42,158 nt of DNA from Anaerolineaceae bacterium UBA6086 (GTDB lineage: Bacteria > Chloroflexota > Anaerolineae > Anaerolineales > Anaerolineaceae). The first letter of the stretch is position 1. The number at the start of each line of letters is the position of its first letter. The translations under genes were made by a program, and so were the position numbers. Below the pieces are notes generated by a model. It made no database searches and was not told the origin of the DNA. It saw only the letters and a program-made list of their open reading frames with translations. Below, in pieces: positions 16,820 through 24,563 of the stretch. Where the stretch lies: positions 1 through 42,158 of the forward strand of contig DIXG01000089.1 of NCBI GenBank assembly GCA_002436005.1, in the 5' to 3' direction.

Positions 16820-17668
16820 TTATTGGTAAGCAACTGTTTGTTCATCAATCCATGTGATCAGCTTTGCAATCACTTTTTCTTTTCCAATGTCATTATGTGT
16901 TTCGTGATAATAACCTTCCCAAAGAACCAGTTCAACGTTCTCATATGCTTTATCAGCAAATTCTTGTGTGGCTTTTGATGAACCAATTCTGTCTTCAGTG
17001 CCATGCATCAACAGGAGGGGTAGGGTAAATTCATGGGCATGGTCTAATGCATATTGTCCGCTTTCAAAGAGAGACATAGCAAGTTTTGCTGAGATGCGGT
17101 TATGAACGTATACATCATCTTTATAAGCCTGCACAATGGCTTGATCACGAGAAAGAGCATCCAGTTCCAAGTTATTGTTCATCGTAAAGGAGGGTGAGAT
17201 CTTCGCAAGAATTTTACCCATGAAAAGGGTGAGTTTTGGTGGATCAAAAGCCAACCTGAAGGAAGGCGAGGTTGCGATGATACCTGCAAGTTCAGCCGAT
17301 CTCCGCAGGCCAAAATTCACCACGATGTTTGCTCCCAGGCTGTGTCCATAAAGAAAGTGTGTCTGCAAGTTACCAAACCTTCTTTGGGAATCCTGCAAAA
17401 AGAGTCCAACATCGTCTAAAACTCGCTCAAAACTTGGGATATCCCCGCGTTTGCCATCTGAAAGGCCATGACCCCTGAGATCAATTGCAGCCAGATGATA
17501 ACCAGCTTCATTCAGAGCATCACCAATGTGATGATATCTGCCGCTGTGTTCTCCAAGTCCATGGATCAGGTTGACGACACCTTTTGGGTCAGGTTTTTCT
17601 GACAACCATGCCCTTCCAAATAATTTTAAATTTTCGCTGCTATGGATCTGATAATTAATATGTTTCAT
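16820..17668 (-). CDS. Alpha/beta hydrolase, monoacylglycerol lipase/lysophospholipase-like
   Basis: A 282-residue hydrolase of the Hydrolase_4 family. The oxyanion-loop motif LIHGLGEHSGRY, the nucleophile elbow YGHSLGANI, the acid region LLMHGTEDRIG and the C-terminal histidine in YYHETHND are all present. This pattern is typical of monoacylglycerol lipases and lysophospholipase L2-like enzymes that hydrolyse single-chain glycerolipids. No signal peptide is seen. The gene stands alone, divergent from the ComB-like gene, with GGGAGAGA upstream of its ATG. glpK is 5 kb away, so a link to glycerol metabolism is speculative. Confidence 0.88.
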   Translation of the reverse strand: MKHINYQIHSSENLKLFGRAWLSEKPDPKGVVNLIHGLGEHSGRYHHIGDALNEAGYHLAAIDLRGHGLSDGKRGDIPSFERVLDDVGLFLQDSQRRFGNLQTHFLYGHSLGANIVVNFGLRRSAELAGIIATSPSFRLAFDPPKLTLFMGKILAKISPSFTMNNNLELDALSRDQAIVQAYKDDVYVHNRISAKLAMSLFESGQYALDHAHEFTLPLLLMHGTEDRIGSSKATQEFADKAYENVELVLWEGYYHETHNDIGKEKVIAKLITWIDEQTVAYQ

Positions 17669-17770
17669 TCTCTCCCTCGTCCGGATCTAATCCCTTGTAG
17701 TCATTTAATTCTCAGTTTCATTATACAATGAACCTGTCAATATCAGACTGACAATTGAGAAAAAGGTGAT

Positions 17771-17788
17771 TAAAATCATATGATTTTA
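17771..17788. promoter_or_regulatory. 18-bp perfect palindrome upstream of the ComB-like gene, candidate operator
   Basis: TAAAATCATATGATTTTA is a perfect inverted repeat of 18 bases. It ends two bases before the AGAGGA ribosome site of the ComB-like gene and lies between that gene and the divergent hydrolase. Its size and position fit a binding site for a dimeric repressor, though a chance AT-rich palindrome is possible. Confidence 0.45.
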
Positions 17789-17804
17789 TGAGAGGATTCT
17801 AATC

Positions 17805-18521
17805 ATGCCGCCTGAATATCAATATCTATCTTTAGTAGAAAGTAACCTGGCTGAAGGCGTCGTTGTCGTCGTTGACGTGTTGCGCGCTTTTACAACTGCT
17901 GCCTTTGCGTTCTCATCTGGCGCGAAAGAAATTATCCCGGTTTCTGGAATTGAAGAAGCGAAAGCATTGAAAATTGCATTGCCGGGTACGTTGCTGATGG
18001 GGGAGGATCGTGGGATGAGCCTGGCGGGTTTTGATTTTGGCAATTCACCCGAGGAGATCAGCCGAATGGATTTGACCGGGAGAACCCTCATCCAGCGGAC
18101 AAGCGCCGGAACCCAGGGCATCCTTCGCTCGATACATGCAGATCAAATTTTTGCCGCCTCGTTTGTGGTTGCTAGAGCAACGGCGGATATTCTTTCCCTG
18201 CTCTGCCCTGAAAAGATCACTTTTGTCATCACTGGTGAATCGCTGGAACGGGATGGTGATGAGGATCGAGCATGCGGCGAATATATCCAGGCATTATTGC
18301 AGGATGATTATGCTGACCCAGAACCTTACACTGAAAGAATCCTGACCTCATCCGTAGGACGCACCTTTACGGAGGGGACTTATTCAAATCTGAGTCGTGA
18401 GGATTTACGATTGAGCATGATGGTTAATCGCTTTTCTTTCGCCATGCCCGTTTATCGTGAGGCAGGCAAGTGGGTGATGAGAAAATTGGAGATGGGGTTC
18501 GATCAAGAATTGGCGTCATAG
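17805..18521 (+). CDS. ComB-like 2-phosphosulfolactate phosphatase family protein
   Basis: A 238-residue protein of the ComB family. Family motifs are VVVVDVLRAFTTAA near residue 20, GEDRGMSLAGFDFGNSP near 66-82, QRTSAGTQG near 98 and DEDRACGEYI near 150. In methanogens ComB removes phosphate from 2-phosphosulfolactate in coenzyme M synthesis. Bacteria often carry homologues without the rest of that pathway, and no ComA or ComC is nearby here, so the true substrate is uncertain. The ATG has AGAGGA eight bases upstream. It lies 80 bases ahead of the sigma factor gene on the same strand. Confidence 0.87.
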   Translation: MPPEYQYLSLVESNLAEGVVVVVDVLRAFTTAAFAFSSGAKEIIPVSGIEEAKALKIALPGTLLMGEDRGMSLAGFDFGNSPEEISRMDLTGRTLIQRTSAGTQGILRSIHADQIFAASFVVARATADILSLLCPEKITFVITGESLERDGDEDRACGEYIQALLQDDYADPEPYTERILTSSVGRTFTEGTYSNLSREDLRLSMMVNRFSFAMPVYREAGKWVMRKLEMGFDQELAS

Positions 18522-18601
18522 AATTTTCTGTGATAGATTTAAGAGTGTGACTTTTTAGGAATTTGTTTGTTAATTAACGTAGATGCTCAGAGGTTATTCG
18601 A

Positions 18602-19174
18602 TTGAGTGAACTCAAAGATGAAGTTGCCCTGATAGATGCGGCAAAAGACGACCCAATTGCATTTGGGATGCTGTATAAACGGTATGTGGAGAAGATTTAC
18701 AACTATATCTATTTCCGGACCGGCAGCGTCAAAGATGCTGAGGATCTGACCGGTAAAGTCTTTTTTAAGGCAATGAGCCACATCAAAGGCTACAAGCATA
18801 TGGGATTGCCTTTTTCTGCCTGGCTCTATCGCATTGCGCATAATCTGGTTGCAAATTATCATCGCGATCAATCAAAGATGCAGGAAATATCTCTTGACAA
18901 CATCACTGGAGGCGCTCTTCCACAAAGAGAACCTCAGCCAGAATCACGAGTTGTCCACAATCAGGAGGTTGAAGATCTGTTGGTAACGATCAGAGAACTT
19001 GCTGACAATCGACAGGAGCTGTTGATTTTGAAATTTGTTGATCAGCTATCGAACGCAGAAATTGGAAAAATCATGCGCAAAAGTGAGGGCGCGATTAAGA
19101 GCCTTTATCATCGAACACTGATCGAGCTGCGCGAAAAAATGGACAATTCGGACAAGGAAATGAAAAATGATTAA
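18602..19174 (+). CDS. RNA polymerase sigma-70 factor, ECF subfamily
   Basis: A 190-residue ECF sigma factor. Region 2 spans about residues 20-88 (AFGMLYKRYVEKIYNYIYFRTG, AEDLTGKVFFKAM, FSAWLYRIAHNLVANYHRD) and region 4 about 125-182, with the helix-turn-helix LSNAEIGKIMRKSEGAIKSLYHR. The start is TTG at 18602 with an AGAGG site upstream; it restores the normal ECF N-terminus (ALIDAAKDDPIAFG). The end overlaps the degV start by eight bases, so the two are translationally coupled. No zinc-binding anti-sigma gene follows, but a small single-pass membrane protein lies after degV. Confidence 0.92.
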   Translation: MSELKDEVALIDAAKDDPIAFGMLYKRYVEKIYNYIYFRTGSVKDAEDLTGKVFFKAMSHIKGYKHMGLPFSAWLYRIAHNLVANYHRDQSKMQEISLDNITGGALPQREPQPESRVVHNQEVEDLLVTIRELADNRQELLILKFVDQLSNAEIGKIMRKSEGAIKSLYHRTLIELREKMDNSDKEMKND

Positions 19175-20018
19175 AATTATTGTCGACGGATCAGCAGATA
19201 TGCCCGTTGGATGGGCAGAAAAATTTCAGTTCGATATCCTTCCCATGCCCATTCAAATTGGTGGAGCCACTTATTACCAGGGGGAAGATATTACACCGAC
19301 GATGTTTTATGAGATTCTTTCGAAACAAAGTGAACAAAGCCACCCGCAAACCGCAGCGGCATCCCCGTCGAGAATTGCGGCATTCATTGAGCGCGTCACT
19401 GAGCTTGGGGATACCGTTCTCTCCATCAATGTGTCGGGAAAAATGTCATCAACGGTCACCATGGTGGAGCATGCTGCTCAGCAACTTCGAGATAAAGTCA
19501 GAGTGATTACTTTCGATTCTGGGGCTGGGTCAGCCGTTCTTGCCTTGATGGCAAGGGAAGCGCGATTGAAGGAAGCAGCCGGTGCATCGCTTGAAGAGAT
19601 CCTGGATGTCCTGAAACGAATCAGAGATCAGGTTTTGGTGGTGCTCACGCTTGATAACCTGGAGTTTGCCAAACGCTCGGGACGGGTGAGCGCACTCAAA
19701 GCTGCAGTGACCTCCCTTTTGAAGATTAAACCGATCATTTCTCTCCAGCAGGGATCACTTGAAATGTCAGGGGTTGTCCGCACACGAAACAAAGCATTGG
19801 AACAGCTGGTCTCCCGGGTCAAAACTCGTTTTGGATCACAGCCTATCCGGGTGGCTGTTGTTCATTCGCAGGATCCGGAAACGGCAGAACAATTGAAGGT
19901 GATGCTGGAAAAATCAATAACCGCAGTGGAAACAGTTTTTACTGAGCTTTCAATTTCGGTTGCTGCCAACCTTGGACCCGGCACCGTTGGTATTGTTGCA
20001 ATACCAGAGAAGGTATGA
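19167..20018 (+). CDS. DegV-family fatty-acid-binding protein
   Basis: A 283-residue DegV protein. The family start IIVDGSADMP, the IQIGGATYYQGEDIT segment, the ligand-contacting SGKMSSTV region (about residues 90-97) and the TLDNLEFAKRSGRVSALKA segment are clear. DegV/FakB proteins bind a fatty acid and present it to the kinase FakA for phosphorylation before phospholipid synthesis. No FakA is in the window. The start lies inside the sigma factor gene (eight-base overlap), and a small membrane protein follows after 12 bases, so the three genes form one operon. Confidence 0.94.
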   Translation: MIKIIVDGSADMPVGWAEKFQFDILPMPIQIGGATYYQGEDITPTMFYEILSKQSEQSHPQTAAASPSRIAAFIERVTELGDTVLSINVSGKMSSTVTMVEHAAQQLRDKVRVITFDSGAGSAVLALMAREARLKEAAGASLEEILDVLKRIRDQVLVVLTLDNLEFAKRSGRVSALKAAVTSLLKIKPIISLQQGSLEMSGVVRTRNKALEQLVSRVKTRFGSQPIRVAVVHSQDPETAEQLKVMLEKSITAVETVFTELSISVAANLGPGTVGIVAIPEKV

Positions 20019-20030
20019 GGGGGGAAAGAA

Positions 20031-20279
20031 ATGGCTGAGGATAAGGTGATGGATCAATCACTGCTTGACCTGGAGCGATCCCTAAAAGAATCGCTTAATC
20101 CAATTAAGCCGGATACAAAATTTATTTACGAACTCAGGCAACAATTGGAAGTTTCGTCTCTACATAAAAAGCAGCAGCGTGCTGGCATTTCGTTATTGCT
20201 GATTGCGGGTGGTCTTATCACAGGCTTGGTCATTTTCTTGATTGGCAGGCGATTTTTTGGCGCGAAAAACCGTCCTTGA
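20031..20279 (+). CDS. Small single-pass membrane protein in the sigma-degV operon
   Basis: An 82-residue protein with a strong GAGGGGGGAAAG ribosome site. The first 50 residues are charged and probably helical (LLDLERSLKESLNPIKPD, then FIYELRQQLE), followed by one membrane span at about residues 54-73 and a short basic tail. It has no cysteine/histidine zinc motif. By position and topology it could be a membrane tether or anti-sigma-like partner of the ECF factor two genes upstream, but no recognised domain supports that. I do not recognise the family by name. Confidence 0.75.
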   Translation: MAEDKVMDQSLLDLERSLKESLNPIKPDTKFIYELRQQLEVSSLHKKQQRAGISLLLIAGGLITGLVIFLIGRRFFGAKNRP

Positions 20280-20294
20280 TGGAGATATTTGGAA

Positions 20295-20537
20295 TTAAAG
20301 TTGATCCAGCTTTTCATTTAGCTGCTGGTTAGATGGTTCCACAAGAATGCTCTTGTCTGGAAAAACAATGGTGGGCACGCTGCGATAGGCTTTGTTCAGG
20401 TTTTTTACAATTTCCTCTCCTGCTTTGTCTCTATCAATATCGATCCACTCATATGCGATATTTCGTTTATCGAGAATCCTGAGTGCGCGCAGGGTATCCC
20501 CACACCATTGGCTGCCAAATACTTTGATCTGCGTCAT
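20295..20537 (-). CDS. Glutaredoxin-like protein (mycoredoxin-type, single active-site cysteine)
   Basis: An 80-residue thioredoxin-fold protein. The N-terminal strand and active site read WCGDT (W11, C12, T15), so the usual second cysteine is replaced by threonine. The cis-proline motif SVPTIVF (P55) and the C-terminal helix are conserved. This fits short glutaredoxin/mycoredoxin-like proteins that act on mixed disulfides through one cysteine. The ATG has GGAGGA upstream. It faces the sigma-degV operon with 15 bases between stops, and no intrinsic terminator is obvious there. Confidence 0.88.
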   Translation of the reverse strand: MTQIKVFGSQWCGDTLRALRILDKRNIAYEWIDIDRDKAGEEIVKNLNKAYRSVPTIVFPDKSILVEPSNQQLNEKLDQL

Positions 20538-20660
20538 TCTTCCTCCAAGAAAACCTGAGACAGGAGATATCCACCAGTATGCATCTTGTTGATCTCAATT
20601 GCCGGGTAAATTTTACCAGCAAAAATATATTAACCTATCTTCAATTGGGGCAATTTTAAG

Positions 20661-20691
20661 AAAACAAAAACCGCCAGCCAATGCTGGCGGT
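20661..20691 (-). terminator. Intrinsic terminator downstream of the first DUF4870 gene
   Basis: Arms 20670-20678 (ACCGCCAGC) and 20683-20691 (GCTGGCGGT) form a GC-rich 9-bp stem with a 4-base loop. On the minus strand it is followed by TTTTGTTTTC. It lies just after the 203-residue DUF4870 gene. Confidence 0.88.
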
Positions 20692-20713
20692 TGGCTTTCA
20701 GATGTGGCAATGA

Positions 20714-21325
20714 TTATTCACTGACAATTTTGGGCTCGAGGATTTCACGTACCCAATCCCCAACCTGCCAGTAACGGAAATCTTCGCCATTATTGACCTG
20801 GACGCCTGCTACAATACCGTAAATCAGCGAAGCCGGGATGAGCAGAAGGATCAGGAAACCCGGGATCAAGCAGAGCAATGGAATAATTAAGAAACCCAAG
20901 ACCCCTCCGATTGTGATCAGGATGGTGGAAACCAATCCAGCACCGAGCCATGTGATTGCCTGGAAGATAAAGGATTGCATGGCATGGTAGGCAACGAACC
21001 TTGATCGGTCTTTATAAATGAAATAGATTAGGATGGCAACAATTCCACCCAGGAAACCCGTGAAAAGGTTCAGCAATACACTGAGATGAGCGAGCATTGC
21101 CCATGTGCGCTCTTCGTTTATTGAGAGAGGTAAAGGTACACTTGAACTTGGGGTATTCATGACGGAATCTGCCTGATCTGGGGTGGGTTCTTGTTGTGTG
21201 CTGCTATCCACCTCAATCACCTGTTCTGCCGCTTCCTCTGGTTGATATTGCGGCGAGGGTTCAGGTATCTCAGGTTGATTCAATTCTTCGGGGTTGGTAG
21301 GTTCAAAAGCTGGATCGTTTGACAT
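20714..21325 (-). CDS. DUF4870 domain-containing membrane protein with disordered N-terminus
   Basis: A 203-residue protein. Residues 1-65 are rich in P, E, Q and S and are probably disordered. Residues about 70-185 carry the DUF4870 pattern: ERTWAMLAHLSVLLNLFTG, a second span, RSRFVAYHAMQSFIFQ, then two further spans. DUF4870 proteins are small multi-pass membrane proteins of unknown function. A shorter homologue lies just upstream on the same strand, each with its own terminator, which suggests duplication with separate expression. Confidence 0.85.
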   Translation of the reverse strand: MSNDPAFEPTNPEELNQPEIPEPSPQYQPEEAAEQVIEVDSSTQQEPTPDQADSVMNTPSSSVPLPLSINEERTWAMLAHLSVLLNLFTGFLGGIVAILIYFIYKDRSRFVAYHAMQSFIFQAITWLGAGLVSTILITIGGVLGFLIIPLLCLIPGFLILLLIPASLIYGIVAGVQVNNGEDFRYWQVGDWVREILEPKIVSE

Positions 21326-21411
21326 GAGTAAGCCTTTCTTTTACAAAAGCACAATAATCAGTAAGTGTCTGTTTTCTGAATCAATATACGCACCACTTGC
21401 GGAGAGGTTGC

Positions 21412-21447
21412 AAAAAAGACCTGAACCCGTTCAGGTTCAGGTCTTTT
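21412..21447 (-). terminator. Intrinsic terminator downstream of the second DUF4870 gene
   Basis: Arms 21414-21426 (AAAAGACCTGAAC) and 21435-21447 (GTTCAGGTCTTTT) form a perfect 13-bp stem with an 8-base loop, followed by six Ts on the minus strand. It separates the two DUF4870 transcripts. Confidence 0.88.
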
Positions 21448-21468
21448 GATTATTTCTTACTGGCGATT

Positions 21469-21810
21469 TTACGCACCCCAGCCCTGTTTCTTGACAAAAT
21501 CGGTGATCACAGGGATGACCACATACTCACCGTTATAGGCTTTGATGCCCCACAGGATATTGAAGACGAGGGTTGCAACACCAATAATACAGGATAGAAC
21601 GACCGTGAAGGATAGGATTGCTGCGAGGACGTAGACCACGATGCCCCACGCCAGCGCCTGTGGATAGTGCGCTTTCAGGAAGGGGCGGTCCTTTTTATCT
21701 TCGATCAGCAGCAACACAATGGGAATAATGGGAGTAAAGAGATAGGATAGCAATGCCCAAAGTTTATCGTCACTGGTAATGCTGGGATCTGTCACATGTT
21801 CTTCAGTCAT
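21469..21810 (-). CDS. Short DUF4870-like membrane protein
   Basis: A 113-residue protein with three predicted spans. It shows the same pattern as its neighbour: DDKLWALLSYLFTPIIPIVLLL, then RPFLKAHYPQALAWGI and a final hydrophobic segment leading into YNGEYVVIPVITDFV. It lacks the long acidic N-terminus. The ATG has GGAGG upstream. Function is unknown. Confidence 0.83.
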   Translation of the reverse strand: MTEEHVTDPSITSDDKLWALLSYLFTPIIPIVLLLIEDKKDRPFLKAHYPQALAWGIVVYVLAAILSFTVVLSCIIGVATLVFNILWGIKAYNGEYVVIPVITDFVKKQGWGA

Positions 21811-21935
21811 ATTTTGCCTCCGGCTACTAATTTGTTTTATATGAATAAGCGATTATTTTGTTCTGGATTAATTCTAACATAGAAAATTGTCGTTATAAAA
21901 TTAATCCATGAGAATGTGATTAAGGTTATGCTAAA

Positions 21936-22871
21936 ATGGATGCTATGGATATTCGAATTGTTTTTATGGGATCACCGGATTTTGCATTGCCAACCCTTAA
22001 CGCTTTGCACGAAAAATTTGATGTTGTGGGAGTGGTTACGCAACCTGACCGACCTGCAGGGCGAGGCAGGAGAATTCAACCGCCTGAGGTTAAAGAATTG
22101 GCCCAATTACTGGGGTTGCCAGTCATTCAGCCTGTCTCATTGCGAGATCCTGACGCTATGGATCAGATTCGAGCCTGGTCACCCGATGTGATCGTGGTTG
22201 CTGCTTTTGGCCAGATTCTACGCCAGGATATTCTTGACCTGCCGTCTTTTGGTTGTCTCAACGTTCACGCATCGCTTTTGCCGCGTTGGAGGGGGGCTGC
22301 TCCTGTTCAGGCAGCCATCCTGAACGATGATATAACAGGCGTCACCATTATGAAGATGGATCGGGGGCTGGATACTGGGCCAATCTTAAGTCAGGAATCC
22401 CTGCCGATAACTGACGAGATGACAGCAGGGATATTGTTTGATATCCTGGCGCAAAAAGGTGCGGATCTGCTGGTAAAGACCCTGCCGGATTACATGAACG
22501 GGGAAATTATTCCCCAATCTCAAAATGAGGATGAAGCGACATATGCGCCGCGATTGCAGAAAGAGGACGGCAGACTTGATTTTTCCGAACCCGCCAGGTT
22601 TCTGGCGCGAAAAGTGCGTGCTTTTCACCCATGGCCGGGTGCATTTTCATTTTATGAGGGTGAGCGACTGAAAATATATCGTGCTTATGCAGATGAGCAT
22701 TTAAATTTTGAGCCTGGAAAACGTATTATTGTGGATGATAAACCGGCGATTGGCACTGTGAAGGGCGTTCTTGTGTTGGAAGAAGTACAGTTGGCGGGAA
22801 AGAGCCGCGTTTCTGGCGCAGATTTTCTGCGCGGTGCCAAGGATTGGATTGAGGAAAGGGATGGTGGATGA
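21936..22871 (+). CDS. fmt: Methionyl-tRNA formyltransferase
   Basis: Fmt formylates the amino group of Met-tRNAfMet using 10-formyltetrahydrofolate, preparing the initiator tRNA. The 311-residue product has the N-terminal Rossmann domain (IRIVFMGSPDFALPTL), the catalytic-loop region VHASLLPRWRGAAPVQAAIL and the following MDRGLDTGPIL, then the C-terminal tRNA-binding barrel. Length is standard. ATG 21936 is used here, but ATG 21945 gives the more usual MDIRIVFMG start; neither has a strong ribosome site. The stop overlaps the glpK start (ATGA), so translation of the two is coupled. The def gene often paired with fmt is not seen. Confidence 0.95.
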   Translation: MDAMDIRIVFMGSPDFALPTLNALHEKFDVVGVVTQPDRPAGRGRRIQPPEVKELAQLLGLPVIQPVSLRDPDAMDQIRAWSPDVIVVAAFGQILRQDILDLPSFGCLNVHASLLPRWRGAAPVQAAILNDDITGVTIMKMDRGLDTGPILSQESLPITDEMTAGILFDILAQKGADLLVKTLPDYMNGEIIPQSQNEDEATYAPRLQKEDGRLDFSEPARFLARKVRAFHPWPGAFSFYEGERLKIYRAYADEHLNFEPGKRIIVDDKPAIGTVKGVLVLEEVQLAGKSRVSGADFLRGAKDWIEERDGG

Positions 22872-24367
22872 TGAAGGATTTTGTACTGGCCATTGATCAG
22901 GGTACGACCAGCACGCGGGCAATTGTGTTTAATTCGGAAGGGCAGGTAGTGGGCTCAAAACAAAAGGAACATGAGCAACACTATCCAAAACCAGGATGGG
23001 TGGAGCATGACCCATTGGAGATCTGGTCGGCTGCTCAATTCGTGATCCAGGGTGTGTTGAACGACCTTCACCTTTCGCCAAAGGACCTGGCAGCTGTGGG
23101 AATTACCAACCAGCGGGAGACAACGCTGGTTTGGAACCGAAAAACGGGCAAACCATATCACCCAGCAATTGTCTGGCAGGATACCCGAACTGATAGGATC
23201 TGCAACCAGCTGGCTGAAACCGGCGGACAGGATCGTTTCAGGGACATTACCGGTCTGCCTCTGGCGACCTATTTTTCTGGACCGAAAATTTCCTGGTTGC
23301 TTGAGAATGTGGCTGGTTTACGCGAAGATGCCGAAAAAGGTGATGCAATCTTTGGCACAATCGACTCATGGTTAGTTTGGAATCTGACGGGTGGTGTGGA
23401 GAGCGGCCTTCACATCACGGATGTCACCAACGCTTCACGTACACTCTTGATGGACTTGCAGACTTTAGATTGGGATGATGGAATGACAGATATTTTGGAT
23501 ATTCCAAAAGCGATGCTGCCGCGGATTGTTCCCTCATCACAGGTTTATGGGGAAGGGCGGGGTGTGGTTGCTGGTGTTCCGATTGCCGGGATACTGGGTG
23601 ATCAGCAGGCAGCGTTGTTTGGCCAGGCATGTTATGCTCCTGGCGAAGCCAAGAATACTTATGGCACGGGCTGCTTCATGCTGCTCAACACAGGCCATGA
23701 ACTGACCCCCAGCGAGTCGGGTCTACTGACTACTATAGCCTATCAAATAGGCGATCAAGATGTGGTTTATGCCCTGGAGGGGTCCATCGCTATTACCGGC
23801 GCATTGGTGCAGTGGCTGCGCGATAACCTGCGGATGATCGATACGGCCGAGGAAATTGAGGCGCTGGCAAAGACAGTGGAAGATAACGGTGGGATATACT
23901 TTGTACCTGCCTTTTCTGGTTTGTTTGCCCCATATTGGCGCAGTGATGCGCGTGGTGTGATTGTTGGACTGACGCGGTATATTCATCGCGGGCATATTGC
24001 ACGGGCTGTGCTGGAAGCAACAGCTTTTCAAACGCGTGAAGTTTTGGATGCCATGGAAAAAGATTCGGGAGTGAAATTGCAAGCATTGAAAGTCGATGGC
24101 GGCATGGTGGTCAATGACCTTCTTATGCAGTTTCAAGCCGATGTTCTGAACGTGCCGGTGATCCGTCCCAGGGTGGCTGAAACAACCAGCCTGGGTGCTG
24201 CATATGCTGCTGGTTTGGCTGTGGGTTATTGGAACGATGTAGAGAGTTTACGGAAAAACTGGCAAAAAGACAAACAATGGGATCCTCAGATGGATGATGA
24301 TGACCGGCAAATGCGTTATATGGAATGGAAGAAGGCTGTCACTCGTACCTTTGATTGGGTTGAATGA
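22868..24367 (+). CDS. glpK: Glycerol kinase
   Basis: GlpK phosphorylates glycerol to sn-glycerol 3-phosphate with ATP, feeding glycolysis and lipid synthesis. The 499-residue FGGY kinase shows AIDQGTTSTRAIVFN at the N-terminus, the glycerol-site NQRETTLVWNR and WQDTRTD, GTIDSWLVWNLTGG, and the C-terminal ATP-site DGGMVVNDLLMQFQADVL. Length equals that of typical GlpK. The start overlaps the fmt stop; the first two codons are both ATG. No glpF or glpD is nearby. A convergent CUT1 transporter follows, separated by a terminator. Confidence 0.96.
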   Translation: MMKDFVLAIDQGTTSTRAIVFNSEGQVVGSKQKEHEQHYPKPGWVEHDPLEIWSAAQFVIQGVLNDLHLSPKDLAAVGITNQRETTLVWNRKTGKPYHPAIVWQDTRTDRICNQLAETGGQDRFRDITGLPLATYFSGPKISWLLENVAGLREDAEKGDAIFGTIDSWLVWNLTGGVESGLHITDVTNASRTLLMDLQTLDWDDGMTDILDIPKAMLPRIVPSSQVYGEGRGVVAGVPIAGILGDQQAALFGQACYAPGEAKNTYGTGCFMLLNTGHELTPSESGLLTTIAYQIGDQDVVYALEGSIAITGALVQWLRDNLRMIDTAEEIEALAKTVEDNGGIYFVPAFSGLFAPYWRSDARGVIVGLTRYIHRGHIARAVLEATAFQTREVLDAMEKDSGVKLQALKVDGGMVVNDLLMQFQADVLNVPVIRPRVAETTSLGAAYAAGLAVGYWNDVESLRKNWQKDKQWDPQMDDDDRQMRYMEWKKAVTRTFDWVE

Positions 24368-24468
24368 CCCGTTAGGGCGATTTGGTCTGGGCAGCGATAA
24401 AGGAGTGACCTGTTTGCCTCTGAACATTTAAGAATAATGGCGGTGGCAAACGTTACACAATCGAAAAT

Positions 24469-24511
24469 AAAAGGAACTGTGTTGGGTGTCTCACCTTTCA
24501 AAGTTCCTTTT
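24469..24511. terminator. Intrinsic terminator between glpK and the ABC permease genes
   Basis: Arms 24469-24478 (AAAAGGAACT) and 24502-24511 (AGTTCCTTTT) bracket a 23-base loop that can itself fold through GGTG/CACC. T-rich sequence follows on both strands, so it may serve both convergent operons. Confidence 0.65.
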
Positions 24512-24563
24512 CGTTATGCCAGTAGTTTAAGTTGATCGGGTTAAAAAGCTGCAGCTCCGGTTG

